Shown here one piece after another: positions 26,073 to 33,902 of a stretch of DNA of 64,000 nt. Both the position numbers and the translations under genes were made by a program. The stretch lies in assembly GCA_016795285.1 (NCBI GenBank), contig JAEUIC010000008.1, positions 62,001 through 126,000 on the forward strand, in the 5' to 3' direction. Under the pieces are notes generated by a model, which had not been told where the DNA came from, ran no database searches, and saw only the letters and a program-made list of their open reading frames with translations. This DNA is from Planctomycetota bacterium (GTDB lineage Bacteria; Planctomycetota; B15-G4; SIAN01). Within the stretch, counting starts at the first letter, position 1; the number at the start of each line of letters is the position of its first letter.

Positions 26073-26984
26073 TCAGGTGCACTGCTTTCCCGGTTGTTCG
26101 TCGAAGCTGCGGACGATCCGGAGGTCGAGGTCCCGCCGGTCCTTCAATTCGTCGCGCAGCGTCTTCGCTTCAACTTCGGAGCTCATCGGCGCGAATACGG
26201 CAGATCCCGATCCGGACATGACCCAATGAGGCCCCGTAGTTTCCCGCAGCCACTGCAATGTCTCGGCGAGACGCGGCTCGACTCGGCACGCCGCGCTCTC
26301 CAGTCGATTGAAGCAGCCCGTCCGAACGATTGTCGGATCACCCTTCTTCAATGCTCCGGCGAGGGACGATACGTCGACCCGTGGAGCATTCAAGTCGACG
26401 GCTCCATAGGCGCGGACGGTCGCAATGGCGAACGGCGACAGTCCGAGCAGGAAGATGAATGGGCCGACGCCATCGAGCGGCTCGAGTTCATCGCCGCGGC
26501 CGCGCCCGATCGCCGTACCGCCGCGGAGCAGGAAGCCGACGTCGGCGCCGAGCTCGCGAGCGACCGCTGTGGCGACCGGTGGCGGGAGCGGAGCGACCAG
26601 CGCTTGCAGCGCGCGCAGCACGAAGGCGGCATCGGCCGAGCCGCCGCCGAGCCCGCTGCCCGGCGGGACCACCTTGCGCAGCACGATGCGCAGCGGCGGC
26701 GTCTCGGGGCGCCGGAGCCGATAGGCGCGCGCCGCCTTCAACGCGAGGTTGTCGCGCGGATCGCCGTCGATGGCGCGACCGTGCAGCTCGAGCGTGTCGC
26801 CCGCGGCGTCCGGCGCCAGCTCGACGCGCAGCTCGTCGCCGAAGTCGATCTCGTGGAAGAGCGTGGCGAGCTCGTGGTAGCCGTCGGGACGGCGGGCCAC
26901 CACTTCGAGGAAGAGATTGAGCTTCGCGGGCGCGATCCCCTCGACGAAGCCCGGGCCGCGGGCGCGGAAACGCGGTTCATCCAT
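26073..26984 (-). CDS. ispE: 4-diphosphocytidyl-2-C-methyl-D-erythritol kinase
   Basis: 303 aa. Phosphorylates CDP-methylerythritol in the non-mevalonate isoprenoid pathway. GHMP kinase blocks: APAKLNLFLEVVARRPDGYHEL at the N-terminus, the ATP loop PPGSGLGGGSADAAFVLRAL, DVGFLLRGGTAIGRGRGDEL and the C-terminal HWVMSGSGSAVFA. Start at the ATG at 26984 (MDEPRF); upstream in-frame Met codons lie in sequence that looks like the divergent promoter region. The ribosome site is weak. First gene of the minus-strand group ispE-spoVG-DUF2520-aroDE; 66 bases before spoVG. Confidence 0.92.
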   Translation of the reverse strand: MDEPRFRARGPGFVEGIAPAKLNLFLEVVARRPDGYHELATLFHEIDFGDELRVELAPDAAGDTLELHGRAIDGDPRDNLALKAARAYRLRRPETPPLRIVLRKVVPPGSGLGGGSADAAFVLRALQALVAPLPPPVATAVARELGADVGFLLRGGTAIGRGRGDELEPLDGVGPFIFLLGLSPFAIATVRAYGAVDLNAPRVDVSSLAGALKKGDPTIVRTGCFNRLESAACRVEPRLAETLQWLRETTGPHWVMSGSGSAVFAPMSSEVEAKTLRDELKDRRDLDLRIVRSFDEQPGKQCT

Positions 26985-27017
26985 GGCGCGCGCACGTCTC
27001 CCCAACGATCGGCGCGA

Positions 27018-27029
27018 GGCTACCATCCC
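27018..27029 (+). promoter_or_regulatory. promoter-like 12-mer GGCTACCATCCC upstream of the DUF1028 gene
   Basis: TACCAT could serve as a -10 element 55 bases upstream of the start at 27082, in the short gap between divergent ispE and the DUF1028 gene. The identical 12-mer occurs upstream of iadA at 56736-56747. No convincing -35 box lies 17 bases upstream. Assignment as a promoter is inference from position and recurrence. Confidence 0.3.
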
Positions 27030-27081
27030 TCGGCCGCTCGTCCGCCGCCGGCCGCGGCGCGACTCGGCCGTGGAGATCGCG

Positions 27082-28620
27082 ATGCGTCTGGCGCGGAAGC
27101 TCTTCGTGGCGGCGCTGCTGGCGTTGGGGGCGGCCCCGACGGCCGAGGCGACCTGGTCGATCGTGCTGGTCGACACGGCGACCGGCGAGGTGGCGGTCGG
27201 CTGCGCGACCTGCCTCGAGAACTTCGACCTCGAGGTCTACTGCCCGGTGGTGCTGGTCGGCATCGGCGGCGCGTGCGCCCAGTCGTCGATCGACTCGAAC
27301 GGCCGCAATCGCCGGCTGATCTGGGACGAGCTCCAGCTCGGGACCTCGCCGAAGCAGATCCTGAGCAAGCTGCGCAACAGCGACTCGTCCCACCAGTCGC
27401 GCCAGTACGGCATCGTCGACCTGAAGGGCCGCGAGGCGACCTTCACCGGCACGCAGGCGGGCGCGTGGGCGGGCGGCGTCACCGGCGTCTCCGGCACGAT
27501 CCACTACGCGATCCAGGGCAACGTGCTCACCGGACAGCCGGTGGTGGCCGATGCCGAAGCGGCGCTGCTCGCGACGCCCGGCGACCTGGCCGAGAAGCTG
27601 ATGGCGGCGATGGAGGCGGCGCAGGCGGTGGGCGGCGACGGCCGCTGCAGCTGCGACCCGAGCGATGCCGATCGCTGCGGCGCGCCGCCGCCCGGCTTCG
27701 ATCCCGGCAGCGACAAGTCGGCCCACGTCGGCTTCATGATCGTCGCGCGGATCGGCGACACGGACGGCAACTGCAACGTGAGCGCCGGCTGCTCGACCGG
27801 CACCTACTACATGGACCACAACGTGGCCGGACAGGATCGGAACGACCCCGACCCGGTCCTGCAGATGCGGACCCTCTTCGACCAGTGGCGCGACGATTGG
27901 CGCGGCCACGCCGACCACCTGCGCTCGACGCAGACGATGAGCCGCGCCGGGGTGCCGGGCAATGGCACGACGCCGGCGACGCTCACCATCGCGCTGCGCG
28001 ACTGGGAGGACCTGCCGCTGCTGGCCGGCGGAGCGACCGTCACCGTGGCGCACAGCGCGGCGAGCGACGGCCTCTCCTCGATCGGCAGCGTGGTCGACCA
28101 TGGCGACGGCACCTACAGCGTCGAGCTGACCGCCGGCGTCGGCCAGGGGCGCGACGAGTACGTGGTGGTGGTCGACGACGGCCGCGGACCGGTCACGCTC
28201 TACCCCCTCCCGTGGCTCGACCACAACGAGACGCTGCGCACCGACACCACGTCGCTCTCGGCGGCGGCGGGCGGCACGGTCGACTTCGCGCTGTTCGGCC
28301 CCGACGAGGAGCCGCCGGCCGACTACCTGCTGCTCTGCTCGGCGTCGGGGACGGCGCCCGGCCTGCCGATCGGCAGCAGCGGCGTCGTGCTGCCGCTCAA
28401 CTACGACGACCTGATGTGGATCTCGTTCTTCTGCGCCAACACGGCGACCTTCGTCAACACCGACGGGGTGCTCGACGACGCCGGCAAGGGGAACGCGCAG
28501 TTCCACGTCGAGGCGGACGAGCTCTCGCCGCTGGTCGGCTTCGACCTCTCGTTCGCCTACCTCACCAACGCCAACGTCACCTTCGCCAGCAATTTCAAGA
28601 CGATCGCGATCGACCCGTAG
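27082..28620 (+). CDS. secreted DUF1028 protein with a C-terminal extension
   Basis: 512 aa. ATG at 27082, GGAG about 8 bases upstream. Signal peptide LARKLFVAALLALGAAPTAEA. The first 290 residues are DUF1028, an Ntn-hydrolase-like family: TWSIVLVDTATGEVAVGCATC, AQSSIDSNGRNRRLIWDELQLG, HYAIQGNVLTGQPVV and DKSAHVGFMIVARIGDTDG. Family members of this size are normally about 220-300 residues. Here about 220 further residues of beta-rich sequence follow (Ig-like, GDGTYSVELTAGVGQGRDEY; then YLLLCSASGTAPGLPIGSSG). The substrate is unknown; a peptidase or amidase role is only a family guess. Convergent with panD, 56 bases away. Confidence 0.8.
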   Translation: MRLARKLFVAALLALGAAPTAEATWSIVLVDTATGEVAVGCATCLENFDLEVYCPVVLVGIGGACAQSSIDSNGRNRRLIWDELQLGTSPKQILSKLRNSDSSHQSRQYGIVDLKGREATFTGTQAGAWAGGVTGVSGTIHYAIQGNVLTGQPVVADAEAALLATPGDLAEKLMAAMEAAQAVGGDGRCSCDPSDADRCGAPPPGFDPGSDKSAHVGFMIVARIGDTDGNCNVSAGCSTGTYYMDHNVAGQDRNDPDPVLQMRTLFDQWRDDWRGHADHLRSTQTMSRAGVPGNGTTPATLTIALRDWEDLPLLAGGATVTVAHSAASDGLSSIGSVVDHGDGTYSVELTAGVGQGRDEYVVVVDDGRGPVTLYPLPWLDHNETLRTDTTSLSAAAGGTVDFALFGPDEEPPADYLLLCSASGTAPGLPIGSSGVVLPLNYDDLMWISFFCANTATFVNTDGVLDDAGKGNAQFHVEADELSPLVGFDLSFAYLTNANVTFASNFKTIAIDP

Positions 28621-28676
28621 CTCGCTCTGCTGCCGTTCCGACCGCGCAGCGCCACCCCGTCGCGTCGGGCCGCCGC

Positions 28677-29045
28677 TCAGCGGTTGCGCAGCTCGAACTT
28701 CGTGTTGTCGTTGCCCGACATCACCAGCACCTGCGGCGTCAGCGCGCGCGCGGACTCCTCGTCGGCCTGCACGTAGGTGATCACCAGCAGCCGATCGCCG
28801 GGCTTCCCCTTGTGCGCCATGCCGCCGTTCAGCACGCAGGCGCCGCTGCCGGGCGGGTCGCGCAGCGCATAGGTCTCCATGCGCTCGCCGTTGTCGAGGT
28901 TCACCACCTGGATCTTCTCGAACGGCAGGATCCCGGCGCTGTCGAGCAGCTTGGCGTCGATGCCGAGGCTGCCGGTGTAGTGCAGGTTGCGGTCGGTGAC
29001 GACGATCCCGTGGATCTTCGCCTTCATCATCTCGCGCAGGATCAT
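28677..29045 (-). CDS. panD: aspartate 1-decarboxylase (proenzyme)
   Basis: 122 aa. Makes beta-alanine for pantothenate; the pyruvoyl group forms by self-cleavage at Gly-Ser, here YTGS, Gly25-Ser26 with this start. Other blocks: MKAKIHGIVVTDRNLHY, GILPFEKIQVVNLDNGERMETYA and NGGMAHKGKPGDRLLVITY. I chose the ATG at 29045 because GAGG lies about 7 bases upstream and the cleavage site then sits where it does in E. coli. An ATG at 29057, overlapping the panC stop by 4 bases, is the alternative and adds four residues. The GAAAH motif after the cleavage site is here GGMAH. Last gene of the psd-pssA-folK-panC-panD group. Confidence 0.9.
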   Translation of the reverse strand: MILREMMKAKIHGIVVTDRNLHYTGSLGIDAKLLDSAGILPFEKIQVVNLDNGERMETYALRDPPGSGACVLNGGMAHKGKPGDRLLVITYVQADEESARALTPQVLVMSGNDNTKFELRNR

Positions 29046-29053
29046 CGCGGTCC

Positions 29054-29929
29054 TCATCCGAGCCGGCGCGCGGCCGCGCCGAGCAGCAGGTTGTCGATCA
29101 GCCGTGTGGTGCCGAGGAAGGCCGCCGCCGCGACCACGCCGCCCGCGCCGAGCCGCTCCGGCGCCTCCAACGTCTCGTCGTCGCGAACCTCGAGGTAGTC
29201 GAGCCGGAAGGCCGGCTCGCGCGCCAGCGCCGCCGTGCCGATCGCGGCCAACGCGGTGCGGCTCCGCTCGCCCGCGTCGAAGGCGGCGGCCACCGCCTGC
29301 AGCGCGCGCGGCAGCGCCGGCGCCTGGGCCCGCTCGGTCGCGGAGAGGTAGCGGTTGCGGCTCGACATGGCCAAGCCGTCCGCTTCGCGCAGCGTCGGCA
29401 GCATGCGCAGCACGAGGTCGAAGTCGAGGTCGGCGACCATGCGCTGCAGGAGGCGCGCCTGCTGGAAGTCCTTCTGGCCGAAGTAGGCGACGTGCGGCGC
29501 CACCAGGTGGAAGAGCTTGGCGACCACGGTCAGCACGCCGCGGAAGTGGCCGGGGCGGCTCGCGCCGCAGAGCGGCTCCGCCAGCGCGCCCGGCACCACG
29601 CAGGTCTGGAAGCCGGGCGGGTACATCTCGGCGGGCGTCGTCACGAAGAGCGCGTCGGCGCCGGCCGCCGCCAGCAGCGCCTGGTCGCCGGCGAGGTCGC
29701 GCGGGTAGCGCGAGAGGTCCTCGTTCGCCCCGAACTGCAGCGGGTTGACGAAGATCGAGGCGACCACGACGTCGCACTCGGCGCGCGCTTTCTCGACGAG
29801 GCTGCGGTGGCCGGCGTGGAGCGCGCCCATGGTCGGCACGAAGCCGATGGTGCGGCCGCTCGCGCGCCACTCGCGGCTGGCGGCGCGCAGGTCGGCGATC
29901 CGCTCGAGCGTCCGCATCACGCCCGGCAT
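29054..29929 (-). CDS. panC: pantothenate synthetase (pantoate--beta-alanine ligase)
   Basis: 291 aa. Joins pantoate and beta-alanine with ATP. Typical blocks: IGFVPTMGALHAGHRSLVEKA (the HxGH nucleotide motif), ASIFVNPLQFGANEDLSRYPR, FGQKDFQQARLLQRM and the KMSKS-like AMSSRNRYLS. Start at ATG 29929, which has GGAGGAGG 7 bases upstream and overlaps folK by 13 bases; another ATG at 29917 lacks a ribosome site. It stands directly upstream of panD, so both last enzymes of the pathway that need beta-alanine are produced together. Confidence 0.93.
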   Translation of the reverse strand: MPGVMRTLERIADLRAASREWRASGRTIGFVPTMGALHAGHRSLVEKARAECDVVVASIFVNPLQFGANEDLSRYPRDLAGDQALLAAAGADALFVTTPAEMYPPGFQTCVVPGALAEPLCGASRPGHFRGVLTVVAKLFHLVAPHVAYFGQKDFQQARLLQRMVADLDFDLVLRMLPTLREADGLAMSSRNRYLSATERAQAPALPRALQAVAAAFDAGERSRTALAAIGTAALAREPAFRLDYLEVRDDETLEAPERLGAGGVVAAAAFLGTTRLIDNLLLGAAARRLG

Positions 29930-30408
29930 GCGCGCGCCTCCTCCGGCAGGCGGGCGAGCAGCTCCGCGACCGTGGCGTGCAGCGTCGGGTGGCGCCAGTC
30001 GGGCGCGATCTCGGCGAGCGGCGCGAGGACGAAGCGGCGCAAGTGGGCGCGCGGGTGGGGCAGCAGCAGCCCCGGTTCCGACACGACCGCGTCGCCGTGG
30101 AAGAGCAGGTCGAGGTCGATCGGGCGCGCCGCGTGCGGAACCTCGCGGCGGCGGCCGCCCGCCTGCTCGATCGAGAGCAGCGCCTCGAGCAGCGCGCGCG
30201 GCGCGAGCGTCGTCTCGAGCAGCAGCGCGCCGTTCAGGAAGCGACCCTGCGGCGGCGCGCCGGCCGGCAGCTCCGGCGCGGTGTCGTGCGCGCGCGAGCG
30301 GGCGACGATGCGGACGCCCGGCCACTCCGCGAGGCGCGCGAGCGCGGCGGCGACGTGGGCCGCGCGATCGCCGAGGTTCGACCCGTAGGCGACGGCAGCG
30401 GGCGTCAT
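29917..30408 (-). CDS. folK: 2-amino-4-hydroxy-6-hydroxymethyldihydropteridine diphosphokinase
   Basis: 163 aa, normal length. Transfers pyrophosphate to the pterin in folate synthesis. Signatures: AVAYGSNLGDRAAHV at the N-terminus, HDTAPELPAGAPPQGRFLNG, the Asp-rich RPIDLDLLFHGD that binds magnesium, and LLLPHPRAHLRRFVLAPLAEIA. ATG at 30408 overlaps the pssA stop by 4 bases (ATGA); its own stop overlaps panC. Placement between a phospholipid gene and pantothenate genes is a housekeeping cluster with no shared pathway. Confidence 0.93.
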   Translation of the reverse strand: MTPAAVAYGSNLGDRAAHVAAALARLAEWPGVRIVARSRAHDTAPELPAGAPPQGRFLNGALLLETTLAPRALLEALLSIEQAGGRRREVPHAARPIDLDLLFHGDAVVSEPGLLLPHPRAHLRRFVLAPLAEIAPDWRHPTLHATVAELLARLPEEARACRA

Positions 30409-31268
30409 GGCGCGTCGCCCTCGGCCGGCGCGCCGGGCCGCGGCCAGAGCGGCTTCTTCAGCAGCTTCTCGAGCAGCGAGATCAGCGGGCAGGCGAAGAC
30501 GTAGACGATCGTCACCAGCGCGATGGCGTACTCGGGGATCAGCGAGAGCAGCAGCAGCGCGAAGACGATCTGCGCGATGTAGGTGTGGGGATGGCGGCCG
30601 CGCATGAAGCGGTTCACGACGTGGACGTACTTGATGCGCGAGACCATCGCCAACGCCAGCAACGGCATGCAGAAGAGCAGTCCGTTCAGGAAGAGGCCGC
30701 GGCGCGCCGCGAGCCACGCCGGCGCGTCGGGCGCCGAGACGTCGAGGTAGAGGAGCATCGCGGCGGCGACGAAGCCGGCAGCGGCCGGGCTCGGCAGGCC
30801 GCGGAAGAAGTCGTGCGCGTCGGCGTCGTCCTCGGTCTCGGCGGTGAAGCGCGCCAGCCGGAGCGCCGCACAGCTCACGTAGAGGAAGCACATCAGCAGC
30901 ACGAACTTCGGGCGGAACGGCTGCTCCGCGATGAGCCGCTCCGACTCGAAGAGGAACTTCACCAGGAAGGCGGGCGCGGCGCCGAACGTCAGCAGGTCGC
31001 AGAGCGAGTCGAGCATCGCGCCGAAGTCGGAGGTCGCCTTGGTCATCCGGGCGAGGCGGCCGTCGAGCGCGTCGAAGACGTTGGCGAGGAAGATCAGCCA
31101 GCAGCTGATCGCGAAGTGGTGGTGGAACTCGACCAGGATCTCGGGCGGCGGCGGCGTCGGGGCGCGCCAGAGCAGGCTGATCGCGTCGGCGCCCTTGGCC
31201 ACGGCGAGGAAGCCGCAGAACGCGTTGCCGAGCGTGCAGAGCGCAGGCAGGATCGCGACCGGCTTCAC
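30405..31268 (-). CDS. pssA: CDP-diacylglycerol--serine O-phosphatidyltransferase
   Basis: 287 aa with about seven membrane segments. Makes phosphatidylserine from CDP-diacylglycerol and serine. The complete CDP-alcohol phosphotransferase motif is present at residues 66-91: DALDGRLAR, eight residues, GAMLDSLCD. GTG start at 31268 with GAGGAG upstream. It follows psd by 10 bases; PssA product is the PSD substrate, so the two genes together give phosphatidylethanolamine. The Pro-rich loop after residue 36 (RAPTPPPPE) is an unusual insert before the motif. Confidence 0.9.
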   Translation of the reverse strand: MKPVAILPALCTLGNAFCGFLAVAKGADAISLLWRAPTPPPPEILVEFHHHFAISCWLIFLANVFDALDGRLARMTKATSDFGAMLDSLCDLLTFGAAPAFLVKFLFESERLIAEQPFRPKFVLLMCFLYVSCAALRLARFTAETEDDADAHDFFRGLPSPAAAGFVAAAMLLYLDVSAPDAPAWLAARRGLFLNGLLFCMPLLALAMVSRIKYVHVVNRFMRGRHPHTYIAQIVFALLLLSLIPEYAIALVTIVYVFACPLISLLEKLLKKPLWPRPGAPAEGDAP

Positions 31269-31278
31269 GCGACGCTCC

Positions 31279-31941
31279 TCACGCGGACGTCGCGCTGGCC
31301 GGCAGCCGGATCAGCGGCGTCGAGGTGCCGCTCACCGTGTCGCCCACCTTGACCAGCACTTCGGGCCGCAGTCGCAGCGGCACGATCAGCTCCGTCCGCG
31401 AACCGAACTTGATCATGCCCATCCGCTCGCCGCGGCCGAGGCTCTGGCCGACCGCGAGCGGGCAGACGATGCGGCGCGCGATGAGCCCGGCCACCTGCCG
31501 CACGACGAACGGGAAGGTCGCCTCGAAGCGGATCTCCTGCGCCTCGTTGCGCGTCGAGACCTCCGGGTGGCGCGCGTCGAGGAACTCGCCGGGCTGATGT
31601 TTCAACGCCGCGACCTTCGCGCTCCACGGGCAGCGGTTCACGTGGACGTTCAGGACCGAGAGGAAGACCCCGACCCGCACGCACGGCTCGGCGAGCAGGT
31701 CGGTGCGCGGCAGCTCGACGATGTCGGCCACCACGCCGTCGGCCGGCGAGACCATCAGCTGCGGATCGGCAGGGGGCTTGCGTTCGGGATCGCGGAAGAA
31801 CGAGACGGCGAACAGCCACAGGGCCGCCGGAAGCAGCACCAAGGGCCACGCGACGAGGGCGAGTCCCCACGCGAGGAGGCCACACAGGACCGAGATCGCG
31901 ATCAGCTCGCGCGTACCGTGGGGGGTGATCGGAATGAGCAC
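31279..31941 (-). CDS. psd: phosphatidylserine decarboxylase, short type
   Basis: 220 aa. Converts phosphatidylserine to phosphatidylethanolamine. Two N-terminal hydrophobic stretches (ISVLCGLLAWGLALVAWPLVLL), then VSFFRDPERKPP, MVSPADGVVADI, FLSVLNVHVNRCPW and GMIKFGSRTEL. In the short-type family the proenzyme is cut at Gly-Ser in this motif (Gly180-Ser181 here), giving the pyruvoyl group. GTG start at 31941 fits the family N-terminus (IPITPHGTREL), with GGAGAG 11 bases upstream. First gene of the five-gene minus-strand group. Confidence 0.92.
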   Translation of the reverse strand: MLIPITPHGTRELIAISVLCGLLAWGLALVAWPLVLLPAALWLFAVSFFRDPERKPPADPQLMVSPADGVVADIVELPRTDLLAEPCVRVGVFLSVLNVHVNRCPWSAKVAALKHQPGEFLDARHPEVSTRNEAQEIRFEATFPFVVRQVAGLIARRIVCPLAVGQSLGRGERMGMIKFGSRTELIVPLRLRPEVLVKVGDTVSGTSTPLIRLPASATSA

Positions 31942-32044
31942 GATTTCAGCTTCTCTCCGCCTGACCGGAGTCGCATGGCGTCGCGACGAGGCGCGCCGGA
32001 ACGGCGCAGATGTGCCGACGTCGCGAGGCGCCTCGCTGCCGGCC

Positions 32045-32692
32045 GTGAAGGCGGCGCATCCTACCCGCGCCGACTTGCGCCGCGATTGGAGCGCGCTCGG
32101 GGACGCCGAGCTGATGGCGTTCTGCCAGCAGCGCGAGGAGTTCGCCCTCGAGCTCCTCCACGAGCGCCACTCCCCAGGCCTGCTCCGCTTCCTCGAGCGG
32201 ATGCTGCGCGACCGCGCCCGCGCCGAGGACGTCTGCCAGGAGGCGTTCGTGAAAATCTGGCGGCGCGCCGAGCTCTTCGACCCGAAGCGCGGCACCTTCA
32301 GCGCCTGGCTCTACCGAGCCGCCGCCAACCTCGCCTACAACCGCCTCGCGCTGCGCTCCTCGAGCGAGAGCGAGCTCTCGGCGCTGCAGGTCCTGCCGGC
32401 CGCGCAGGGGCAGAGCCCGCTCGACGGCGCCGCGCTCGACGAGCGCCACCGCCTCCTGCATGCGGCGCTCGGCGAACTGTCGGAGCGCGACCGGGCGATC
32501 CTGGTGCTGCGCCACATCGAGGAGCGGCCGGTCGCCGAGATCGCCGCGATCCTCGGCATCCCCGAGGGGACGGTGAAGTCGCGCTGCCACTACGCGATGC
32601 ACCGGCTGCGCGACGCGCTGCCGAGCGCGCTGGCGGAGAACGACGCCGCCGAGGGCGAGGGGGCGGCGGCGCTCGCGGCGGAAGGCGAATGA
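32045..32692 (+). CDS. ECF-family RNA polymerase sigma factor
   Basis: 215 aa with this start. Region 2: GDAELMAFCQQREEFALELL, RARAEDVCQEAFVKIWRRAE and GTFSAWLYRAAANLAYNRL. Region 4: LGELSERDRAILVLRHIEER, then helix-turn-helix AEIAAILGIPEGTVKSRCHY. A complete, soluble sigma factor. The start is uncertain. GTG 32045 leaves a 103-base gap to the divergent psd start, enough for two promoters; an ATG at 31934 would overlap psd. The next gene, 33 bases downstream, encodes a zinc-finger membrane protein that is its likely anti-sigma factor. The trigger is not evident from sequence. Confidence 0.85.
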   Translation: MKAAHPTRADLRRDWSALGDAELMAFCQQREEFALELLHERHSPGLLRFLERMLRDRARAEDVCQEAFVKIWRRAELFDPKRGTFSAWLYRAAANLAYNRLALRSSSESELSALQVLPAAQGQSPLDGAALDERHRLLHAALGELSERDRAILVLRHIEERPVAEIAAILGIPEGTVKSRCHYAMHRLRDALPSALAENDAAEGEGAAALAAEGE

Positions 32693-32725
32693 TCCGGTGA
32701 CGTCGCTGGCCGGGTAGGGGGCGCG

Positions 32726-33313
32726 ATGGCTTCGCACTTCCCTGCTCCCGGCCGCGACCTTCCCCTCTGTGACGAGGTCGCGGCGGCGTCGAGCGAACTG
32801 CTCCTCGCCGCCGATCTCGTCGACGGGGAGTGCAGCGCTGCCGAGCGGCAGCGGCTGGCCCTCCTGCGCCGCCACCTCGCCGGCTGCGCCGCCTGTCGAG
32901 CGGAGCTCGCGGCCGCCGCGACGCGGATCGCCCTCCTGCGCGAACTCCCCGCCCCGTCCGCCGATCCGCGCCGCTTCGCCGCGCTGCGTGCCGCGCTGCG
33001 GGGAGCGCCGGAAGTCGCCGCAGCCACGCCGGCGCCGAAGAGGGCCGCTCCGTCGCGCGCGCCGCGGTCCCGCGTGGCGCCGCTCGAGTGGGCGGCGCTG
33101 CTGACGGCGGCGCTCGTCCTCGCCGTTGCGCTGGTGCGCTACAGTCCCGTCGTCGCCCGCCTCTTCGCGGCGTCGTCGACGGGCAGCGCCTGGCTTTTGC
33201 CGCTGCTCTTCCTCGGCGTCGGCTCGGTGCTCTCGCTGATCGCGCTGCCGCTGCTGCGCAGTTCCTTCCTGCACGCGGCGGTCGGCGACTCGCTGCCGCC
33301 CTGCTCGCCATGA
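32726..33313 (+). CDS. putative membrane anti-sigma factor with zinc-finger motif
   Basis: 195 aa. The N-terminal part contains DLVDGECSAAERQRLALLRR followed by HLAGCAACRAEL, the H-x3-C-x2-C pattern of zf-HC2/ZAS anti-sigma domains. Two hydrophobic segments follow (WAALLTAALVLAVALV and WLLPLLFLGVGSVLSLIALPLL). Position directly after the ECF gene supports the role: it would hold the sigma factor at the inner membrane until a signal arrives. An extracytoplasmic sensor domain is lacking, so sensing may occur within the membrane or through the next protein, with which it overlaps by 4 bases (ATGA). Confidence 0.75.
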   Translation: MASHFPAPGRDLPLCDEVAAASSELLLAADLVDGECSAAERQRLALLRRHLAGCAACRAELAAAATRIALLRELPAPSADPRRFAALRAALRGAPEVAAATPAPKRAAPSRAPRSRVAPLEWAALLTAALVLAVALVRYSPVVARLFAASSTGSAWLLPLLFLGVGSVLSLIALPLLRSSFLHAAVGDSLPPCSP

Positions 33314-33816
33314 ACCGCCCTGCCGCGTCCGGGGACCTCCACGTGATCGAGTCGCTGCGCCGCTACCTGCTCGACCACCTCGGCCGCCGTGGCACGTTGG
33401 CGCTCGGCATCGCCGTCGTGCTGCTCTTCGCGATCGCCGGCGGCCCGCTCTTCGTCGCCGGCCTCGGCAGCTCGGTCGTGGCGGTGGTGCTCTTCGCGGT
33501 GATCCTGGTGGCGCCGTCGGCGTGGGTGCTCTGGGACGCGCGCGCGCGCGGCGTGGCGCGGCCGTTCGTCTGGGCCCTCTTCGCGCTGTTCGGCCACGTG
33601 GTCGGCGCGCTCGTCTACCTGCTGGTGCGCGACTCGCAGCCGCAGGAGGCGCCCTGCGCCACCTGCCAGCGCGACGTGCGGGTCGGGCTGGCCAACTGCC
33701 CGTGGTGCGGGGCGGCGCGCGCGACCGGGCGCCAAGGGTGCCCGAAGTGCGGCAGCGAGCTCGAGCGCGGCTGGCGCTTCTGCCCCTACTGCCGCATCGA
33801 GGTGGAAGGAACGTAG
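33310..33816 (+). CDS. membrane protein with C-terminal double zinc ribbon
   Basis: 168 aa. ATG at 33310 overlapping the putative anti-sigma gene by 4 bases. Three hydrophobic segments in the first 100 residues (LALGIAVVLLFAIAGGPLFVAG, VVAVVLFAVILVAPSAWVLW and FVWALFALFGHVVGALVYLLV). Two zinc ribbons follow: CATCQRDVRVGLANCPWCG and CPKCGSELERGWRFCPYC. The ribbons should lie in the cytoplasm. Such proteins are common but unstudied. Translational coupling makes it a candidate third component of the sigma/anti-sigma unit. Confidence 0.75.
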   Translation: MNRPAASGDLHVIESLRRYLLDHLGRRGTLALGIAVVLLFAIAGGPLFVAGLGSSVVAVVLFAVILVAPSAWVLWDARARGVARPFVWALFALFGHVVGALVYLLVRDSQPQEAPCATCQRDVRVGLANCPWCGAARATGRQGCPKCGSELERGWRFCPYCRIEVEGT

Positions 33817-33902
33817 TTCTCGCGCGGCACGCGGAGGGTCGCGCCGCCGCCGGCGCCATGCTCCAATGGGCGCTCGACTCGGGTTCCCGATGGAGCGCGC
33901 CC

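Noticed and set aside
25701..29198. Very long plus-strand frame (1165 aa) across spoVG, ispE, DUF1028 and panD
   Set aside because: Covers four recognisable genes in other frames; composition is not protein-like.
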